Part shown: positions 16,811 to 27,460 of the stretch, piece by piece
How positions within the stretch are numbered: the first letter of the stretch is position 1
How the letters are laid out: every line of letters starts with the position of its first letter
Source: an uncultured Ruminococcus sp.
GTDB taxonomy: Bacteria; Bacillota; Clostridia; Oscillospirales; CAG-272
Direction of reading: 5' to 3'
Assembly: GCA_902778725.1 (NCBI GenBank)
Contig: CACYYS010000028.1
Coordinates: 1-46,323, forward strand
Length of the DNA: 46,323 bases
Made by a program: the position numbers and the translations under genes
Notes under the pieces: generated by a model
What the model was told of the DNA's origin: nothing
Databases searched by the model: none
The model's input: the letters and a program-made list of their open reading frames with translations, nothing else

Positions 16811-18076
16811 TCAGTCGTCCAGAATGATCAGATTGGAAGGAGTGGAGAGCAGACCCGGGGTAAGCGGATCGATCCTCTCTCCCTGATACCGGACCTCAAA
16901 ATGCAGGTGCGCGCCGAAGGACCAGCCGGTGTTGCCGGAATAAGAGATGAGCTGTCCGCGCTCGACCGTCTGTCCCGCCGAAACGCAGAGGCTGGAATTG
17001 TGCGCGTAAAGGGTGGAATATCCGCCGCCGTGGTCGATCACGACGTAGTTGCCGAAGGAATTGCTCCAGCCCGCGATCGCGACGGTCCCCGCGTTGGCGG
17101 CGTGGACGTCCGTTCCCCAGGCGGCGTTGATGTCAATGCCGTGGTGGAAGTCCGTCGTAAAGTAGCCGTAGGTAAGATAGGTACGCCCTCCGTACTTGGA
17201 GGTGACCATGTGATAGAGCCCGCCGTCCACCGGCCAGGAGAGCATCCCGCCGACGTAGGACGTGCCATTCGCCTCCTGTTCGCGGCGGCGCTGCTCCTCC
17301 AGCTCTCTCAGCTTTTGCTGGATATAGGCCTCCATCTCGGCGTCGACCCTTTCCTTTTCCGCCTGGTACGCCGCGTACTGGGCGGCGGCCTCCGCCTCGC
17401 TCGCCTGCAGGGATCTCGCGTGGATCTCCTGCTCCTCGAGCAGGACGTCCAGCTTGGCGCGATCCACGTCAAGCTCCTCGCGGTATTCCCTCTGCTTCTG
17501 ATATTTGTCCTCGAGGGTCGCCTTCTCGCTCTGGAGGGAGGCGCGGGTAGACTCCAGCTTCCGCTTCAGGCGGAGGTCGTAGGTGAGGAGACTGTTGACC
17601 TGCTCGCTCCGGGAGAGAAAGTCGGAGAGACTGCGGGAGTCAAGCAGCAATTCAAGATAAGAGGCGGTCCCCTCCTCGTAGGAGATGCGCACGCTGTTGA
17701 GGAAGTTATCGTAGATCTCGTCGATGCGCGCATTCTTCTCCTCGATGCTCTCGTTTGCGGAGGCGATGCTCGCCTCGAGGGAAGCAAGCAGCTTTTCGGA
17801 GACCTCGATCTTGTCCTCTGTCGTGGCGATCTGCGTTTTCAGAGTGGCGATGTATTCTTCGACGTCCCCCTCCTGCGAGCGGATCGAGGTCAGCTTTGCC
17901 CAGACCGTGTCCTGCTCGCCGCGCAGACGGTCCAGCTCCTCTTCAAAGGCTCTCGTCTTCGCGTCGGCGTACTCCTCTCCCGTTACGGGGCGGGAGGCGG
18001 GGAGCAGCAGGATCGCGGTGAAAAGAGAAAAGGTGAGAAGCAGACTGACGATTCGGTTCCAAAGCGTTCGTTCCAT
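16811..18076 (-). CDS. coiled-coil M23 peptidase, EnvC/PcsB-like FtsEX partner
   Basis: This 421-residue secreted protein has an N-terminal signal sequence (about 8-28), a long coiled coil (about 35-265, rich in Glu/Lys/Gln heptads) and a C-terminal M23 endopeptidase (LytM) domain. The M23 zinc motifs are visible: HGIDINA (His and Asp, about 314-318) and HLHFE near 395. In other bacteria such proteins are held inactive and are switched on by FtsEX to cut peptidoglycan during division or growth; the ftsE and ftsX genes directly upstream support the same here. GGAGG precedes the ATG. It starts 18 nt after ftsX. Confidence 0.92.
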   Translation of the reverse strand: MERTLWNRIVSLLLTFSLFTAILLLPASRPVTGEEYADAKTRAFEEELDRLRGEQDTVWAKLTSIRSQEGDVEEYIATLKTQIATTEDKIEVSEKLLASLEASIASANESIEEKNARIDEIYDNFLNSVRISYEEGTASYLELLLDSRSLSDFLSRSEQVNSLLTYDLRLKRKLESTRASLQSEKATLEDKYQKQREYREELDVDRAKLDVLLEEQEIHARSLQASEAEAAAQYAAYQAEKERVDAEMEAYIQQKLRELEEQRRREQEANGTSYVGGMLSWPVDGGLYHMVTSKYGGRTYLTYGYFTTDFHHGIDINAAWGTDVHAANAGTVAIAGWSNSFGNYVVIDHGGGYSTLYAHNSSLCVSAGQTVERGQLISYSGNTGWSFGAHLHFEVRYQGERIDPLTPGLLSTPSNLIILDD

Positions 18077-18094
18077 CTTATTCCTCCAGAGAGA

Positions 18095-18997
18095 TCACGC
18101 ATCCATCGGGCGACGGATGGAGATGGTGCTTCCGATGACGCCGGCAAGGATCCCGATCCCGAAGAAGCCCCACAGCACAAGCTGCTGGAACTCGGAAAAG
18201 GGAGCGATCCGGATCATCTCCAGGTTGGCGGAGAATTTTTCGATCACGTAGCCGTTGAGCCAGCGAACGATGAAGTAGGAGGCGCCCGCCGCCGCGGCGC
18301 CGAGGATCGTGCCCTCGAGGATGAAGGGGAGGGCGATGAAGACCCGTGAGGCGCCGACGTAGCGCATCACGTAGATCTCGTCCGCACGCATCATCACGGA
18401 AAGATTGACGGTGTTGATGATCACAAAGACGCCGACCGCCATCAGCGCGATGAAAAAGAAGAAAAAGACGACGGCCATCCCGTTTTTGAAGGCGTTGACC
18501 TTGACGGCGAGATCGAGACGGTTGTTGACCTTGCGGACCCCCTCGATCTGCCGGAGCTTGTAGTCGAGGGAGCTGACCTTGGACGCGTCGTCATACTCGA
18601 TGACAAAGCTGTCGGCAAGCGGGTTGTCCGCCTCGGGGATCGAGCCGTAAAGCTCCGCGTTCTCCTCCGACTCGTCGATCAGGTTCTGCAGCGCCTCTTT
18701 TTTGGAGATATACTGGACCTTGAGATTGCCGAGATCCCGGTAGCCCTCGATCTCCCGGCGGATGTCGTTGGCGCGCTCGGGGGTGGTATCGTACTCAAGG
18801 AACACGACGATCTTGTTCATCAGCGAGAGATGGTCGAGATTGTTTGTGACGTTCCGCATCAAAAGGAACGAGCTGCCGATCAGGACGAGGCAGCAGATCA
18901 GGACGAAGAGAGAGCCGAACGTGGCGGAAAGATTGCGGAAAAGGCCGTGAAAAGCCTGCCCGATGAAGTAGAAGGGATTATACTGTTTTCGTCTCAT
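18095..18997 (-). CDS. ftsX: cell-division permease-like protein FtsX
   Basis: This 300-residue membrane protein has the FtsX layout. There is a cytoplasmic start, a first transmembrane helix (about 22-45), an extracellular domain (about 46-165, with the ERANDIRREIEGY and KKEALQNL segments), then three more helices (about 170-200, 220-245 and 265-290). It pairs with FtsE and passes ATP-driven movement to an outside peptidoglycan hydrolase, here most likely the M23 protein encoded next. Its ATG overlaps the ftsE stop by 4 nt, which indicates translational coupling. Confidence 0.96.
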   Translation of the reverse strand: MRRKQYNPFYFIGQAFHGLFRNLSATFGSLFVLICCLVLIGSSFLLMRNVTNNLDHLSLMNKIVVFLEYDTTPERANDIRREIEGYRDLGNLKVQYISKKEALQNLIDESEENAELYGSIPEADNPLADSFVIEYDDASKVSSLDYKLRQIEGVRKVNNRLDLAVKVNAFKNGMAVVFFFFFIALMAVGVFVIINTVNLSVMMRADEIYVMRYVGASRVFIALPFILEGTILGAAAAGASYFIVRWLNGYVIEKFSANLEMIRIAPFSEFQQLVLWGFFGIGILAGVIGSTISIRRPMDA

Positions 18998-19671
18998 GCT
19001 TCGGTCCCTCCGGGGAGATACTCCCTCGCCTTCCCGTTTTCCAGGAAAATGGTCCGCTTGCCGTAATGGCTGACAAGATCCCTCTCGTGCGTGACGACGA
19101 TGACCGTTTTGTTGAGGTTGTTGACCATCACGAGCAGGTCCATGATCGCCTTCGACATCGCGGGGTCGATATTCCCCGTCGGCTCGTCCGCGATGATGAT
19201 CTCCGGGCTGTTGACCAGTGCGCGCGCAAGTGCGACGCGCTGCTGCTCGCCGCCGGAGAGCTCGCTCGGATAGCGCTTCATCTTCTCCTCAAGCTGGACG
19301 GTACGCAGCATATGCAGGACCTTGCTGCGGATCAGCTTTTTCGGCGTGCCGATCACACGGAGCGCAAACGCAACGTTCTCCTCCACCGTCATCCCGGGGA
19401 AAAGGCGGAAATCCTGGAAGACGACGCCGAGCTTGCGGCGGTACTTCGGGACGCGGTAGGCGGGCATCCGGCCGAGATCAAAGCCGTTGACGGTGAGGGA
19501 GCCGGAGTCGATCTTCTCCTCGCGCAGCAGCAGCTTCATCATCGTGGTCTTACCGGCTCCGGTATCCCCGATGACAAAGACGAACTCCCCGTCGTTGATC
19601 GTAAGATTGAGCCCGTTCAAAACGTTTTTGCCGTTTTTATAGGCTTTGGTCACGTTTTTGAATTCTATCAT
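18994..19671 (-). CDS. ftsE: cell-division ATP-binding protein FtsE
   Basis: This 225-residue ABC ATPase has Walker A (GDTGAGKTT, about 36-44), the signature LSGGEQQR (about 138-145), Walker B (IIIADEPTG) and the switch His in VVTHERD. It drives FtsX. GGAG lies 10 nt before the ATG. It is the first gene of the ftsE-ftsX-M23-S41-greA-lysS run. Confidence 0.97.
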   Translation of the reverse strand: MIEFKNVTKAYKNGKNVLNGLNLTINDGEFVFVIGDTGAGKTTMMKLLLREEKIDSGSLTVNGFDLGRMPAYRVPKYRRKLGVVFQDFRLFPGMTVEENVAFALRVIGTPKKLIRSKVLHMLRTVQLEEKMKRYPSELSGGEQQRVALARALVNSPEIIIADEPTGNIDPAMSKAIMDLLVMVNNLNKTVIVVTHERDLVSHYGKRTIFLENGKAREYLPGGTEA

Positions 19672-19695
19672 GACGTTCTGTCTCCGGAGGGAAGA

Positions 19696-20781
19696 TCAGT
19701 ATTTTGCCGGTTTTGAAGTAAGATATTTCTTGACCATCAGGGCGACCTTGAAGGTGATGGCGTGTTCAAACTCGCGCAGGTCGAGCCCGGTGATCTTGCG
19801 GATCTTGTCGAGACGGTAGACGAGCGTATTGCGGTGGACAAAGAGCTTGCGGGAGGTCTCCGAGACGTTGAGATTGTTCTCGAAGAAGCACTGCACGGTA
19901 GCGAGCGTTTCCCGGTCAAGGGACTCGAGCGACCCCTTCTTGAACACCTCCTGCAAAAAGATCTCGCAGAGGGTGGTGGGGAGCTGATAGATCAGGCGGC
20001 CGATGCCGAGGTTCTCATAGCTGACGATCTCCTTCTCGGTATCGAAGACCTTGCCGACCTCCAGCGCGACCTGCGCCTCCTTGTAGGCCTTGGCAAGATC
20101 CTTTAAGGTATCGACGACCGAGCTGATGCCGATCGAGACCTTGCAGTAGAACTCCGCGGACAGCGTCTCCGAGATGGTCTGCGCCAGCTTTTCAAGATCC
20201 TTCGGCGTATAGCCCTGCTTGAGCTCGTGGACCAGGACCACGTCGTGCTCGCCGACGCTGATCACGTAATCGCGGTTTTTGTCCGGGAACATGTTCTGGA
20301 CCATCTCGTAGGGGAGCATATCGGTCCTGCCCTGGAACTTCATCAGGTAGATGACGCGCGGCTCGTCCGAGCTGAAGCGCAGCTCCTTGCTTTTGATGTA
20401 GATATCGCTCGGCAGGATGTTGTCGAGGATGATATTTTTGATAAAGGAGCACTTGTCGTACTTCTCGTCATACAGATTTTTGATATTGGAGAGGGAGACG
20501 GCGAGGACGGAGCTGAGTTTTTCCGCCAGACTGTCCTCCCCTTCGACGAATACGACGTTCTCGACGCGGGCGTTGCTGCCGATCGGGCGGTAGGTATATC
20601 CGGCGAGGAGCAGAGGCTCTCCGTTATAGGGAAGCTCCTCGCGGATCTCGCGGCGCTGCTCGCCGATCTTGCCGAGCTCGCTGCAGGCGATGGTCACGCC
20701 GTTCTCGTCCACGACGCCGATCACACGGTCAACGGCGTCCTTCATCTGATGGATCACACCCTGAAACAATCTGTTAGACAT
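19696..20781 (-). CDS. PucR/CdaR-type helix-turn-helix regulator
   Basis: This 361-residue regulator ends with the PucR-type helix-turn-helix (about 295-355: FFENNLNVSETSRKLFVHRN, TLVYRLDKI, LDLREFEHAITF). A GGDEF-like CdaR domain precedes it (about 130-270) and an N-terminal sensor domain of about 110 residues opens the protein. Relatives respond to sugar diacids, purines or amino acids. AAGGGG precedes the ATG. It ends 24 nt before ftsE, so it may be co-transcribed with the division genes, which is an odd pairing. The 170 bp before it is AT-rich with a TTGACA on the minus strand at about 20878, but I see no good -10. Confidence 0.88.
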   Translation of the reverse strand: MSNRLFQGVIHQMKDAVDRVIGVVDENGVTIACSELGKIGEQRREIREELPYNGEPLLLAGYTYRPIGSNARVENVVFVEGEDSLAEKLSSVLAVSLSNIKNLYDEKYDKCSFIKNIILDNILPSDIYIKSKELRFSSDEPRVIYLMKFQGRTDMLPYEMVQNMFPDKNRDYVISVGEHDVVLVHELKQGYTPKDLEKLAQTISETLSAEFYCKVSIGISSVVDTLKDLAKAYKEAQVALEVGKVFDTEKEIVSYENLGIGRLIYQLPTTLCEIFLQEVFKKGSLESLDRETLATVQCFFENNLNVSETSRKLFVHRNTLVYRLDKIRKITGLDLREFEHAITFKVALMVKKYLTSKPAKY

Positions 20782-20950
20782 TCTCTTATTCCCCTTCTCT
20801 TGCGGAAGGATTTCCTTTCTGTTTTTCTTTCCAAAAGGGCATATTAAGCAATCTTACTGATATTGTAACTCTTTTTTTGTCAAATTTCAATATGTTCTTT
20901 GATATTTCTCACAACTTTTTCACAGTTTTTTTCTGCAAAAGCAGCAATAT

Positions 20951-21712
20951 TCAGGAGGAAAAGGGCCTGGCGGGGCCTTCCGCACCCCTTTCCCAGGCAA
21001 AAGAAAGGCAGGAAAGCGCGTGCGCGCCCGCCGTTTCCGTGCGGAGGATCCGGGGTCCGAGCCCGCAGAAGCGGCAGTTCGCCGCGGCGGCGGCTCCCGC
21101 CTCCGCATCGGAGAATCCGCCCTCCGGACCGATAAAGAGCGAGACGCGCTCCTCCGGCGGACAGGCGGGAAGGAGAGCGGAGAGCGGCTCCGTTCCGCCG
21201 CCGTCATAGCAAAAAAGGGAGAGGGTCCCCGCCGCCTCCGCGAGCGCGGCGGCAAAGGAGGGGAGGAAGCGTACCCCGGGGACCGAGCCCCTGCCGCACT
21301 GCTTGGCGGCCGCCTCCGCGACGCGGGCGTAGCGTTCCCGCTTTTTCTCGGCGGTTTTTTCGTCCGGGCGGGAGATCGCCCGCTCGGTGACGACAAAGAC
21401 GATCTCCGCCGCCCCCAACTCCACCGCCTTCTGCACGACGGTCTCCGGCTTGTCCCCCTTCGGCATTCCCTGATAGAGGACGGCGCGGTAGGGCGGCTCG
21501 CCGGGATTCTCCCGGCTGCCGACCGCGCGGAGACGGACCGCGTCGGGCGCGGCCGCCTCGATCCGGCAGAGATGGTCCCGCCCCGCGGGATCGGAGAGGA
21601 TCACCTCGTCCCCCTCCCGCATCCGCAGCACCCGCGCGAGATGATAGGCGTCCTGCCCCGTGACCGTCACGGCGCCGTCTCCGTCCGGCGGCCCGCCAAA
21701 GATCCGCTGCAT
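20951..21712 (-). CDS. rsmE: 16S rRNA m3U1498 methyltransferase
   Basis: This SPOUT-fold enzyme methylates N3 of U1498 in 16S rRNA using S-adenosylmethionine. It has the PUA-like start (MQRIFG...HLARVLRMREGDEVIL), the QKAVELGAAEIVFV segment, and the knot motifs LFIGPEGGFSDAE and LGPRILRTETA. I place the start at 21712 because the consensus promoter at 21751-21779 would start RNA close to the upstream ATG (21742), leaving it without a leader, while 21712 has GGGGG upstream. Length is then 253 residues. In Firmicutes rsmE usually follows prmA directly; here 1.6 kb separates them. Confidence 0.93.
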   Translation of the reverse strand: MQRIFGGPPDGDGAVTVTGQDAYHLARVLRMREGDEVILSDPAGRDHLCRIEAAAPDAVRLRAVGSRENPGEPPYRAVLYQGMPKGDKPETVVQKAVELGAAEIVFVVTERAISRPDEKTAEKKRERYARVAEAAAKQCGRGSVPGVRFLPSFAAALAEAAGTLSLFCYDGGGTEPLSALLPACPPEERVSLFIGPEGGFSDAEAGAAAAANCRFCGLGPRILRTETAGAHALSCLSFAWERGAEGPARPFSS

Positions 21713-21750
21713 ACCGTTTTCCCCCGTTTTTTCGTAATTCATACTTTTTT

Positions 21751-21779
21751 ATTATACATCGCGCGCGCGCGTTTGTCAA
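21751..21779 (-). promoter_or_regulatory. perfect consensus promoter of rsmE with CG-repeat spacer
   Basis: On the minus strand TTGACA (21779-21774) and TATAAT (21756-21751) are 17 bp apart. The spacer contains twelve alternating C and G bases (21760-21771), a sequence prone to Z-DNA. Confidence 0.85.
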
Positions 21780-22070
21780 AACTTTTCCCCGGCAGAGGAG
21801 CCAAACCGCCTGTTTTGTGAACTTTTTGTAAATATTCGGGAAAAGTTGAGGGATTTTTCGTTTTGAAACGTTTATATAAGGGAAGGGATAAATTCCCCCC
21901 CTTTGTCTTCTCTCCGGCGGTTTCAGCAATGCCGCCGGGAAAGAATAAATAAAAAAAGAAAAGAGGCGGTCCTATGCGTGTACTTATCTCGCCCCGCGCC
22001 GGATCGATCCGGTCATTCTTTCGTTGACAAAACAAGACTGAAAAAACTATAATAAAAAAAGGAAAGATTC
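21780..22070. other. divergent intergenic region between rsmE and the lipoprotein gene
   Basis: No convincing gene. It holds a CCGGCGG/CCGCCGG hairpin (21914-21938), a perfect 14-base palindrome CCGGATCGATCCGG (21999-22012) just before the lipoprotein promoter, and AT-rich DNA in between. The palindrome is placed where an operator could be. Confidence 0.45.
22024..22053 (+). promoter_or_regulatory. promoter of the lipoprotein gene at 22071
   Basis: TTGACA (22024-22029) and TATAAT (22048-22053) are both perfect, with 18 bp between them. Confidence 0.82.
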
Positions 22071-22760
22071 ATGAAAAAAATCAGTTTTAGATTTTTTTGT
22101 TGGTCGCTGTCTTTTTTGTTGCTCTACTCCTGCTCTTCCGCTCCGACCACGGATCATAAAGAAGACTCCGGCTTGGCTTTTCAAATCGGATCATTCTATA
22201 CCGACACGGATTCTTTTGCAGCCGTTCATTATGTGGAACACGCCCCGACTCCGTTGGCAAAGGAAGAACTGGAAGCCTGTGCAGAATCCGCTACAGGGAA
22301 ACTGCGTTTCGCTTGCCAAAACGCTGACAGAATAGAGGCCATTCCGATTGTTGGACTCTATTTGGAAGAAACCGATTTGGTTGCTTATCTTTTCTATAAG
22401 AACAATGAGTGTTTTCGCCTGTTAACTCTGGAAATAGAGGAAACTCCCCGCGGCGCAAAAGTGAAGGAGTTGTTTTTCGATCCGCCGAAAGAATGGTCGG
22501 CTTCTTCCTTTGATGACTCGTGCTTCAGTGCGGTATCCGTATGCCGGGAGAATGCACCTGCGTTTGAATTTCTCGCTATATCCTTTACCGGGACACCGTA
22601 TCCCGGATTTGTTCTAATCGGTCGGGCAAATGGAAAAAACGGGATAGAGTGCTGTGACTGGGGAAGATTAATGGATTTTCCTCTTGTGGATTCTTTCGAT
22701 TCTCTGGAAGAGGGCCGCGAGCTTTTACGTTCTTATTACGCAGAACAAAACGCCAAATAA
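22071..22760 (+). CDS. small lipoprotein of unknown function
   Basis: This 229-residue protein has a signal peptide ending in a lipobox (LLYSC, Cys21). The mature part has alternating strands and helices, five or more Cys residues and no repeat, and matches no family that I recognise. Base and codon use (TTT, GAA, AAA, TTG) is clearly more AT-rich than its neighbours, which suggests recent acquisition. It is alone on the plus strand between prmA and rsmE, genes normally adjacent, and has its own consensus promoter and an AAGGAAAG ribosome site. Confidence 0.7.
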   Translation: MKKISFRFFCWSLSFLLLYSCSSAPTTDHKEDSGLAFQIGSFYTDTDSFAAVHYVEHAPTPLAKEELEACAESATGKLRFACQNADRIEAIPIVGLYLEETDLVAYLFYKNNECFRLLTLEIEETPRGAKVKELFFDPPKEWSASSFDDSCFSAVSVCRENAPAFEFLAISFTGTPYPGFVLIGRANGKNGIECCDWGRLMDFPLVDSFDSLEEGRELLRSYYAEQNAK

Positions 22761-22864
22761 GTCAGTTTCCTCCTCCCCGCGGCGGCTCTTTCCCTCGGCG
22801 GCGTCCTCCTCGCCGCGAAAAGGAGAAAACGGACAAGCTGACCGAAAAGAAAAAACGGTCCCGC

Positions 22865-22898
22865 AAAACGGGCAGGCGCCTCGCGCCTGCCCGTTTTT
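22865..22898 (+). terminator. terminator after the lipoprotein gene
   Basis: A 15-base arm starting AAAACGGG pairs with its complement across CTC, and five T follow (22894-22898). Confidence 0.9.
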
Positions 22899-22925
22899 GT
22901 TCGGAGAGCGGGAAGCTAACGAAAA

Positions 22926-22969
22926 CTCCTTCCGTCTCGCTTCGCGAGCCACCTCCCTCGAGAGGGAGG
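22926..22969. repeat. MITE-like palindromic intergenic repeat
   Basis: CTCCTTCCG is followed by a CTCGC-ttc-GCGAG stem, then a CCTCCCTC-ga-GAGGGAGG stem. I know this arrangement (gaggga-palindrome plus a short hairpin plus ACGGAGGGAG-like end) from intergenic repeats scattered through gut Clostridia genomes. Partial copies lie at about 7751-7790 and 23101-23140. Confidence 0.6.
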
Positions 22970-23153
22970 CTAATAGGACCCCTTCCGCAGCGTGCAGGAC
23001 AGGAAACGCCGCGCATTGGATGCGGGCAGGAGATTTTCGATGCCGCGCGTCTAAAGACCCGCGGCGGTTCCCGCCCTACAAAGGGAAACGGAGCGGGAGA
23101 AGGATCCCTCTTGAGAGAGGCTAACAGGACTCCTTCCGCAGCGGGCACTCAAA

Positions 23154-23189
23154 CCGAAAAACGCCCGGGCCTTATCGGGCGTTTTTCGG
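23154..23189. terminator. bidirectional terminator-like hairpin
   Basis: CCGAAAAACGCCCG pairs with CGGGCGTTTTTCGG, a 14-bp stem with an 8-base loop. Confidence 0.75.
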
Positions 23190-23229
23190 CCCGAGGGAGG
23201 ATATGAACACGCTCCCCCGAGCGAAAGAA

Positions 23230-23260
23230 AAAAGCCGGGCATCCGTACCGCCCGGCTTTT
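23230..23260 (-). terminator. terminator of the heat-shock operon
   Basis: AAAAGCCGGGC pairs with GCCCGGCTTTT across nine bases. On the minus strand it is followed by a run of T, about 95 nt beyond the prmA stop. Confidence 0.85.
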
Positions 23261-23321
23261 GGAGAAGGAGTTGCTTTGAATACGTTTTCCCTGCTCCCTG
23301 CGTCTTTTGAAAAGTCTTTTG

Positions 23322-23345
23322 CCTACTTTTCTTCAGAAAAGTAGG
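23322..23345. repeat. 10-bp hairpin next to the prmA stop
   Basis: CCTACTTTTC and GAAAAGTAGG flank TTCA. There is no T tract directly after it on either strand. Confidence 0.5.
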
Positions 23346-23355
23346 GCGTTCTCCT

Positions 23356-24276
23356 TCATCCCCGCGCGGCGGCGAGGGCGACCCAGTCGTTTTCCCGCTC
23401 GCGGCGCAGGATGCGGAAACCGTTTTTTTCCAGCGCTTCCCGGACAAGTCCCTCGGACTTGTCGACGATGCCGGAGAAGAGGCAGACGGCGCCGGGGGAG
23501 AGGTAAGCGGGGAGGGAGGGCAGGAGGCGGACGATGATCTCCGCCACGAGATTGGCGGCGACGAGCTGATAGCCGCCGGGGATCCTCTCCACCGAGGAGA
23601 GGAGGTCGGACTGCACGCAGAGGACGTTTTTGCAGCCGTTCTTTTCCACATTCTCCTGCGCGACGCGTACGGCGTCCGGGTCGAGATCGCAGGCGACACA
23701 GCGGCGCGCGCCGAGCTTGGACGCGGCGATCGAGAGGATCCCGCTGCCGCAGCCCACGTCGAGGACCGCGGCGTTCTCCGGGAGGTAATCCCCGATCATC
23801 GAGAGGACGAGGCGCGTCGTCTCGTGCGTGCCGGTGCCGAACGCCATCCCCGGATCCATCCGCACGACGATCTCTCCCTCTCGCGCCTCCTCATCGAGCC
23901 ACGCGGGCAGGATCGCGATCCGACCGATCCGCTGCGGGCGGTAATACTTTTTCCAGTTCTCCTCCCACTCGGCGGAGCGGCGCCCCGTGACGGTCAGCCG
24001 GACGTTCCCGCCGAGAGCGGCGAAGCGCTCGCGCAGGAAGACCTCGGCGGCGGGCGCCTCCGGGCTGTCCGCGGGGAGGTAAAAGGCGACGGAGCCGCGG
24101 CTCTTATCGGCCGACAGGATCCTCTCGTCCACCAGCTCCCCGTACATCGGATCCGGTCCCGCGTCCCGGTTATCCTCGATCACAAGGGCGGGCTCGATCC
24201 GGCTCATCACGGCGATCACCGCGTCGAGGAGCGCGCTGTCCGTCTCCGCCTTGAACTCGATCCATTCCTGCTGCAT
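23356..24276 (-). CDS. prmA: ribosomal protein L11 methyltransferase
   Basis: This 306-residue enzyme methylates ribosomal protein L11. It has the PrmA N-terminal domain (about 1-110, with the WEENWKKYY motif) and a Rossmann methyltransferase domain with the AdoMet motif LDVGCGSGILSIAA (about 175-188) and the family landmarks MAFGTGTHETT and NLVAEII. GGAG stands 5 nt before the ATG. It is the last gene of hrcA-grpE-dnaK-dnaJ-prmA. The usual next gene, rsmE, lies 1.6 kb further on. Confidence 0.95.
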   Translation of the reverse strand: MQQEWIEFKAETDSALLDAVIAVMSRIEPALVIEDNRDAGPDPMYGELVDERILSADKSRGSVAFYLPADSPEAPAAEVFLRERFAALGGNVRLTVTGRRSAEWEENWKKYYRPQRIGRIAILPAWLDEEAREGEIVVRMDPGMAFGTGTHETTRLVLSMIGDYLPENAAVLDVGCGSGILSIAASKLGARRCVACDLDPDAVRVAQENVEKNGCKNVLCVQSDLLSSVERIPGGYQLVAANLVAEIIVRLLPSLPAYLSPGAVCLFSGIVDKSEGLVREALEKNGFRILRRERENDWVALAAARG

Positions 24277-24330
24277 ATCCGCTCCGTTCCCGAAAACGGC
24301 CGGCGCAAGCCGACCGTTTTCCGTTTGTTT

Positions 24331-25458
24331 TTATTTCCCGAAGAACTTTTTCCGTTTGGTGTAATTGGTATCCTTGCAGCTGTCGGCAAACGCCTCCAGA
24401 AGCTTTTTCTGTTCTCCCGTGAGGTTTTTCGGCACCTCCACGAGGATATGGATCACAAGATCGCCCCTCCCCGACGAGCGGAGCATCCTGATGCCGCTGC
24501 CGCGGAGGGTGAACTCCGCGCCGTTCTGCGTCCCCGCCGGCAGATCGAACTTCACCTTCGACCCGTCGAGGGTCGGGATGTCGAGCGACGCGCCGAGCGC
24601 CGCCTGCGGGAAGGTCACGGGGACCTCGCAGTGCAGGTCGTACCCGTCCCGCTCAAAGACGCTGTGCCGGCGCAGGGTCACCACGACGTAGAGGTCGCCG
24701 TTCGGACCTCCGCCTCTGCCGCTGTTCCCTTCTCCCGACTGCATGATCCGCTGCCCGTCGTCGATCCCCGCGGGGATCGTGACCGAAAACTTCTTTTTGA
24801 CCTTGACGTATCCCTTTGCGTTGCAGTTCTGGCAGGGCTTTGCGATCTTTTTCCCGGTCCCGCCGCAGGTAGAACAGCGCTGCGTGGTCTGCATCATCCC
24901 GAGCATCGTGCGCTGGGTGACGCGGACCTGGCCGGTGCCGCGGCAGTCGGGGCAGGTCTCGACCGAGCTTCCCTTCGCCGCGCCGGAGCCGCCGCAGTCC
25001 GGGCACTTTTCGATCCGGTTGAAGGAGATATCCTTTTTACAGCCGAAGGCGGCCTCCTCCAGCGTCAGCGTGACGCCGACCGCGATATCCTCCCCGCGGA
25101 CGGCGGCGTTCCGGCTCCTCGAGGAGCTCCCCCCGCCGAAAAAGGCGGAAAAAATGTCCCCGAACCCGGAAAAATCGCCGAACCCGGAAAAGCCCTCGGC
25201 GTCAAATCCTCCCCCGCCGGAGGCGGGATCGAAGGCCGCGTGGCCGTACGCGTCGTACTTTGCGCGTTTATCCGCGTCGGAGAGGACGGCGTACGCCTCG
25301 TTTACCTCCTTGAACTTGACCTCGGCCTCCTTGTTACCGGGATTGACGTCGGGATGGTACTGCTTTGCCAGCTTATAGTATGCTTTTTTGATCTCGGCGT
25401 CGGTAGCGGTCTTCGCGACCCCCAGCACCTCGTAATAATCTCTCTTTTCTCCAGCCAT
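24331..25458 (-). CDS. dnaJ: chaperone protein DnaJ (Hsp40)
   Basis: This 375-residue co-chaperone stimulates DnaK ATPase. It has the J domain with HPD (about 35-37), a Gly/Phe-rich stretch (about 77-115), the zinc domain with four CxxCxGxG-type repeats ([24 protein letters not shown] and the variant CQNCNAKG) and the C-terminal substrate-binding domains. The upstream sequence GAGAGAT is a weak ribosome site. It lies 80 nt after dnaK. Confidence 0.97.
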   Translation of the reverse strand: MAGEKRDYYEVLGVAKTATDAEIKKAYYKLAKQYHPDVNPGNKEAEVKFKEVNEAYAVLSDADKRAKYDAYGHAAFDPASGGGGFDAEGFSGFGDFSGFGDIFSAFFGGGSSSRSRNAAVRGEDIAVGVTLTLEEAAFGCKKDISFNRIEKCPDCGGSGAAKGSSVETCPDCRGTGQVRVTQRTMLGMMQTTQRCSTCGGTGKKIAKPCQNCNAKGYVKVKKKFSVTIPAGIDDGQRIMQSGEGNSGRGGGPNGDLYVVVTLRRHSVFERDGYDLHCEVPVTFPQAALGASLDIPTLDGSKVKFDLPAGTQNGAEFTLRGSGIRMLRSSGRGDLVIHILVEVPKNLTGEQKKLLEAFADSCKDTNYTKRKKFFGK

Positions 25459-25538
25459 GGTCGGTCATCTCTCTTGATACCGAACAAGAGGCGGACGGGG
25501 TCTTCCCCCGCCTCTGCCTCTTTTTCGGTCACGGTATT

Positions 25539-27419
<1,881 letters not shown>

Positions 27420-27460
27420 CTATCTCCTTTTCTCTTTTTTTGCGATTTTATGTGTACCGG

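Larger units (their letters stand above)
22761..23355. other. gene-free stretch with stacked terminators and repeats
   Basis: I see no gene in these 595 bases. They hold three strong hairpin terminators (22865-22898, 23154-23189, 23230-23260), a 10-bp stem next to the prmA stop (23322-23345), one clear palindromic repeat (22926-22969) and a degenerate piece of the same repeat at about 23101-23140. Confidence 0.7.

Noticed and set aside
21974..22027. 17-codon frame (MRVLISPRAGSIRSFFR) before the lipoprotein gene
   Set aside because: It has only a weak ribosome site and overlaps the -35 of the lipoprotein promoter. It is too short to support.
22684..23124. 146-residue plus-strand frame after the lipoprotein gene
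   Set aside because: It runs through a strong terminator and palindromic repeats and has no ribosome site or family features.
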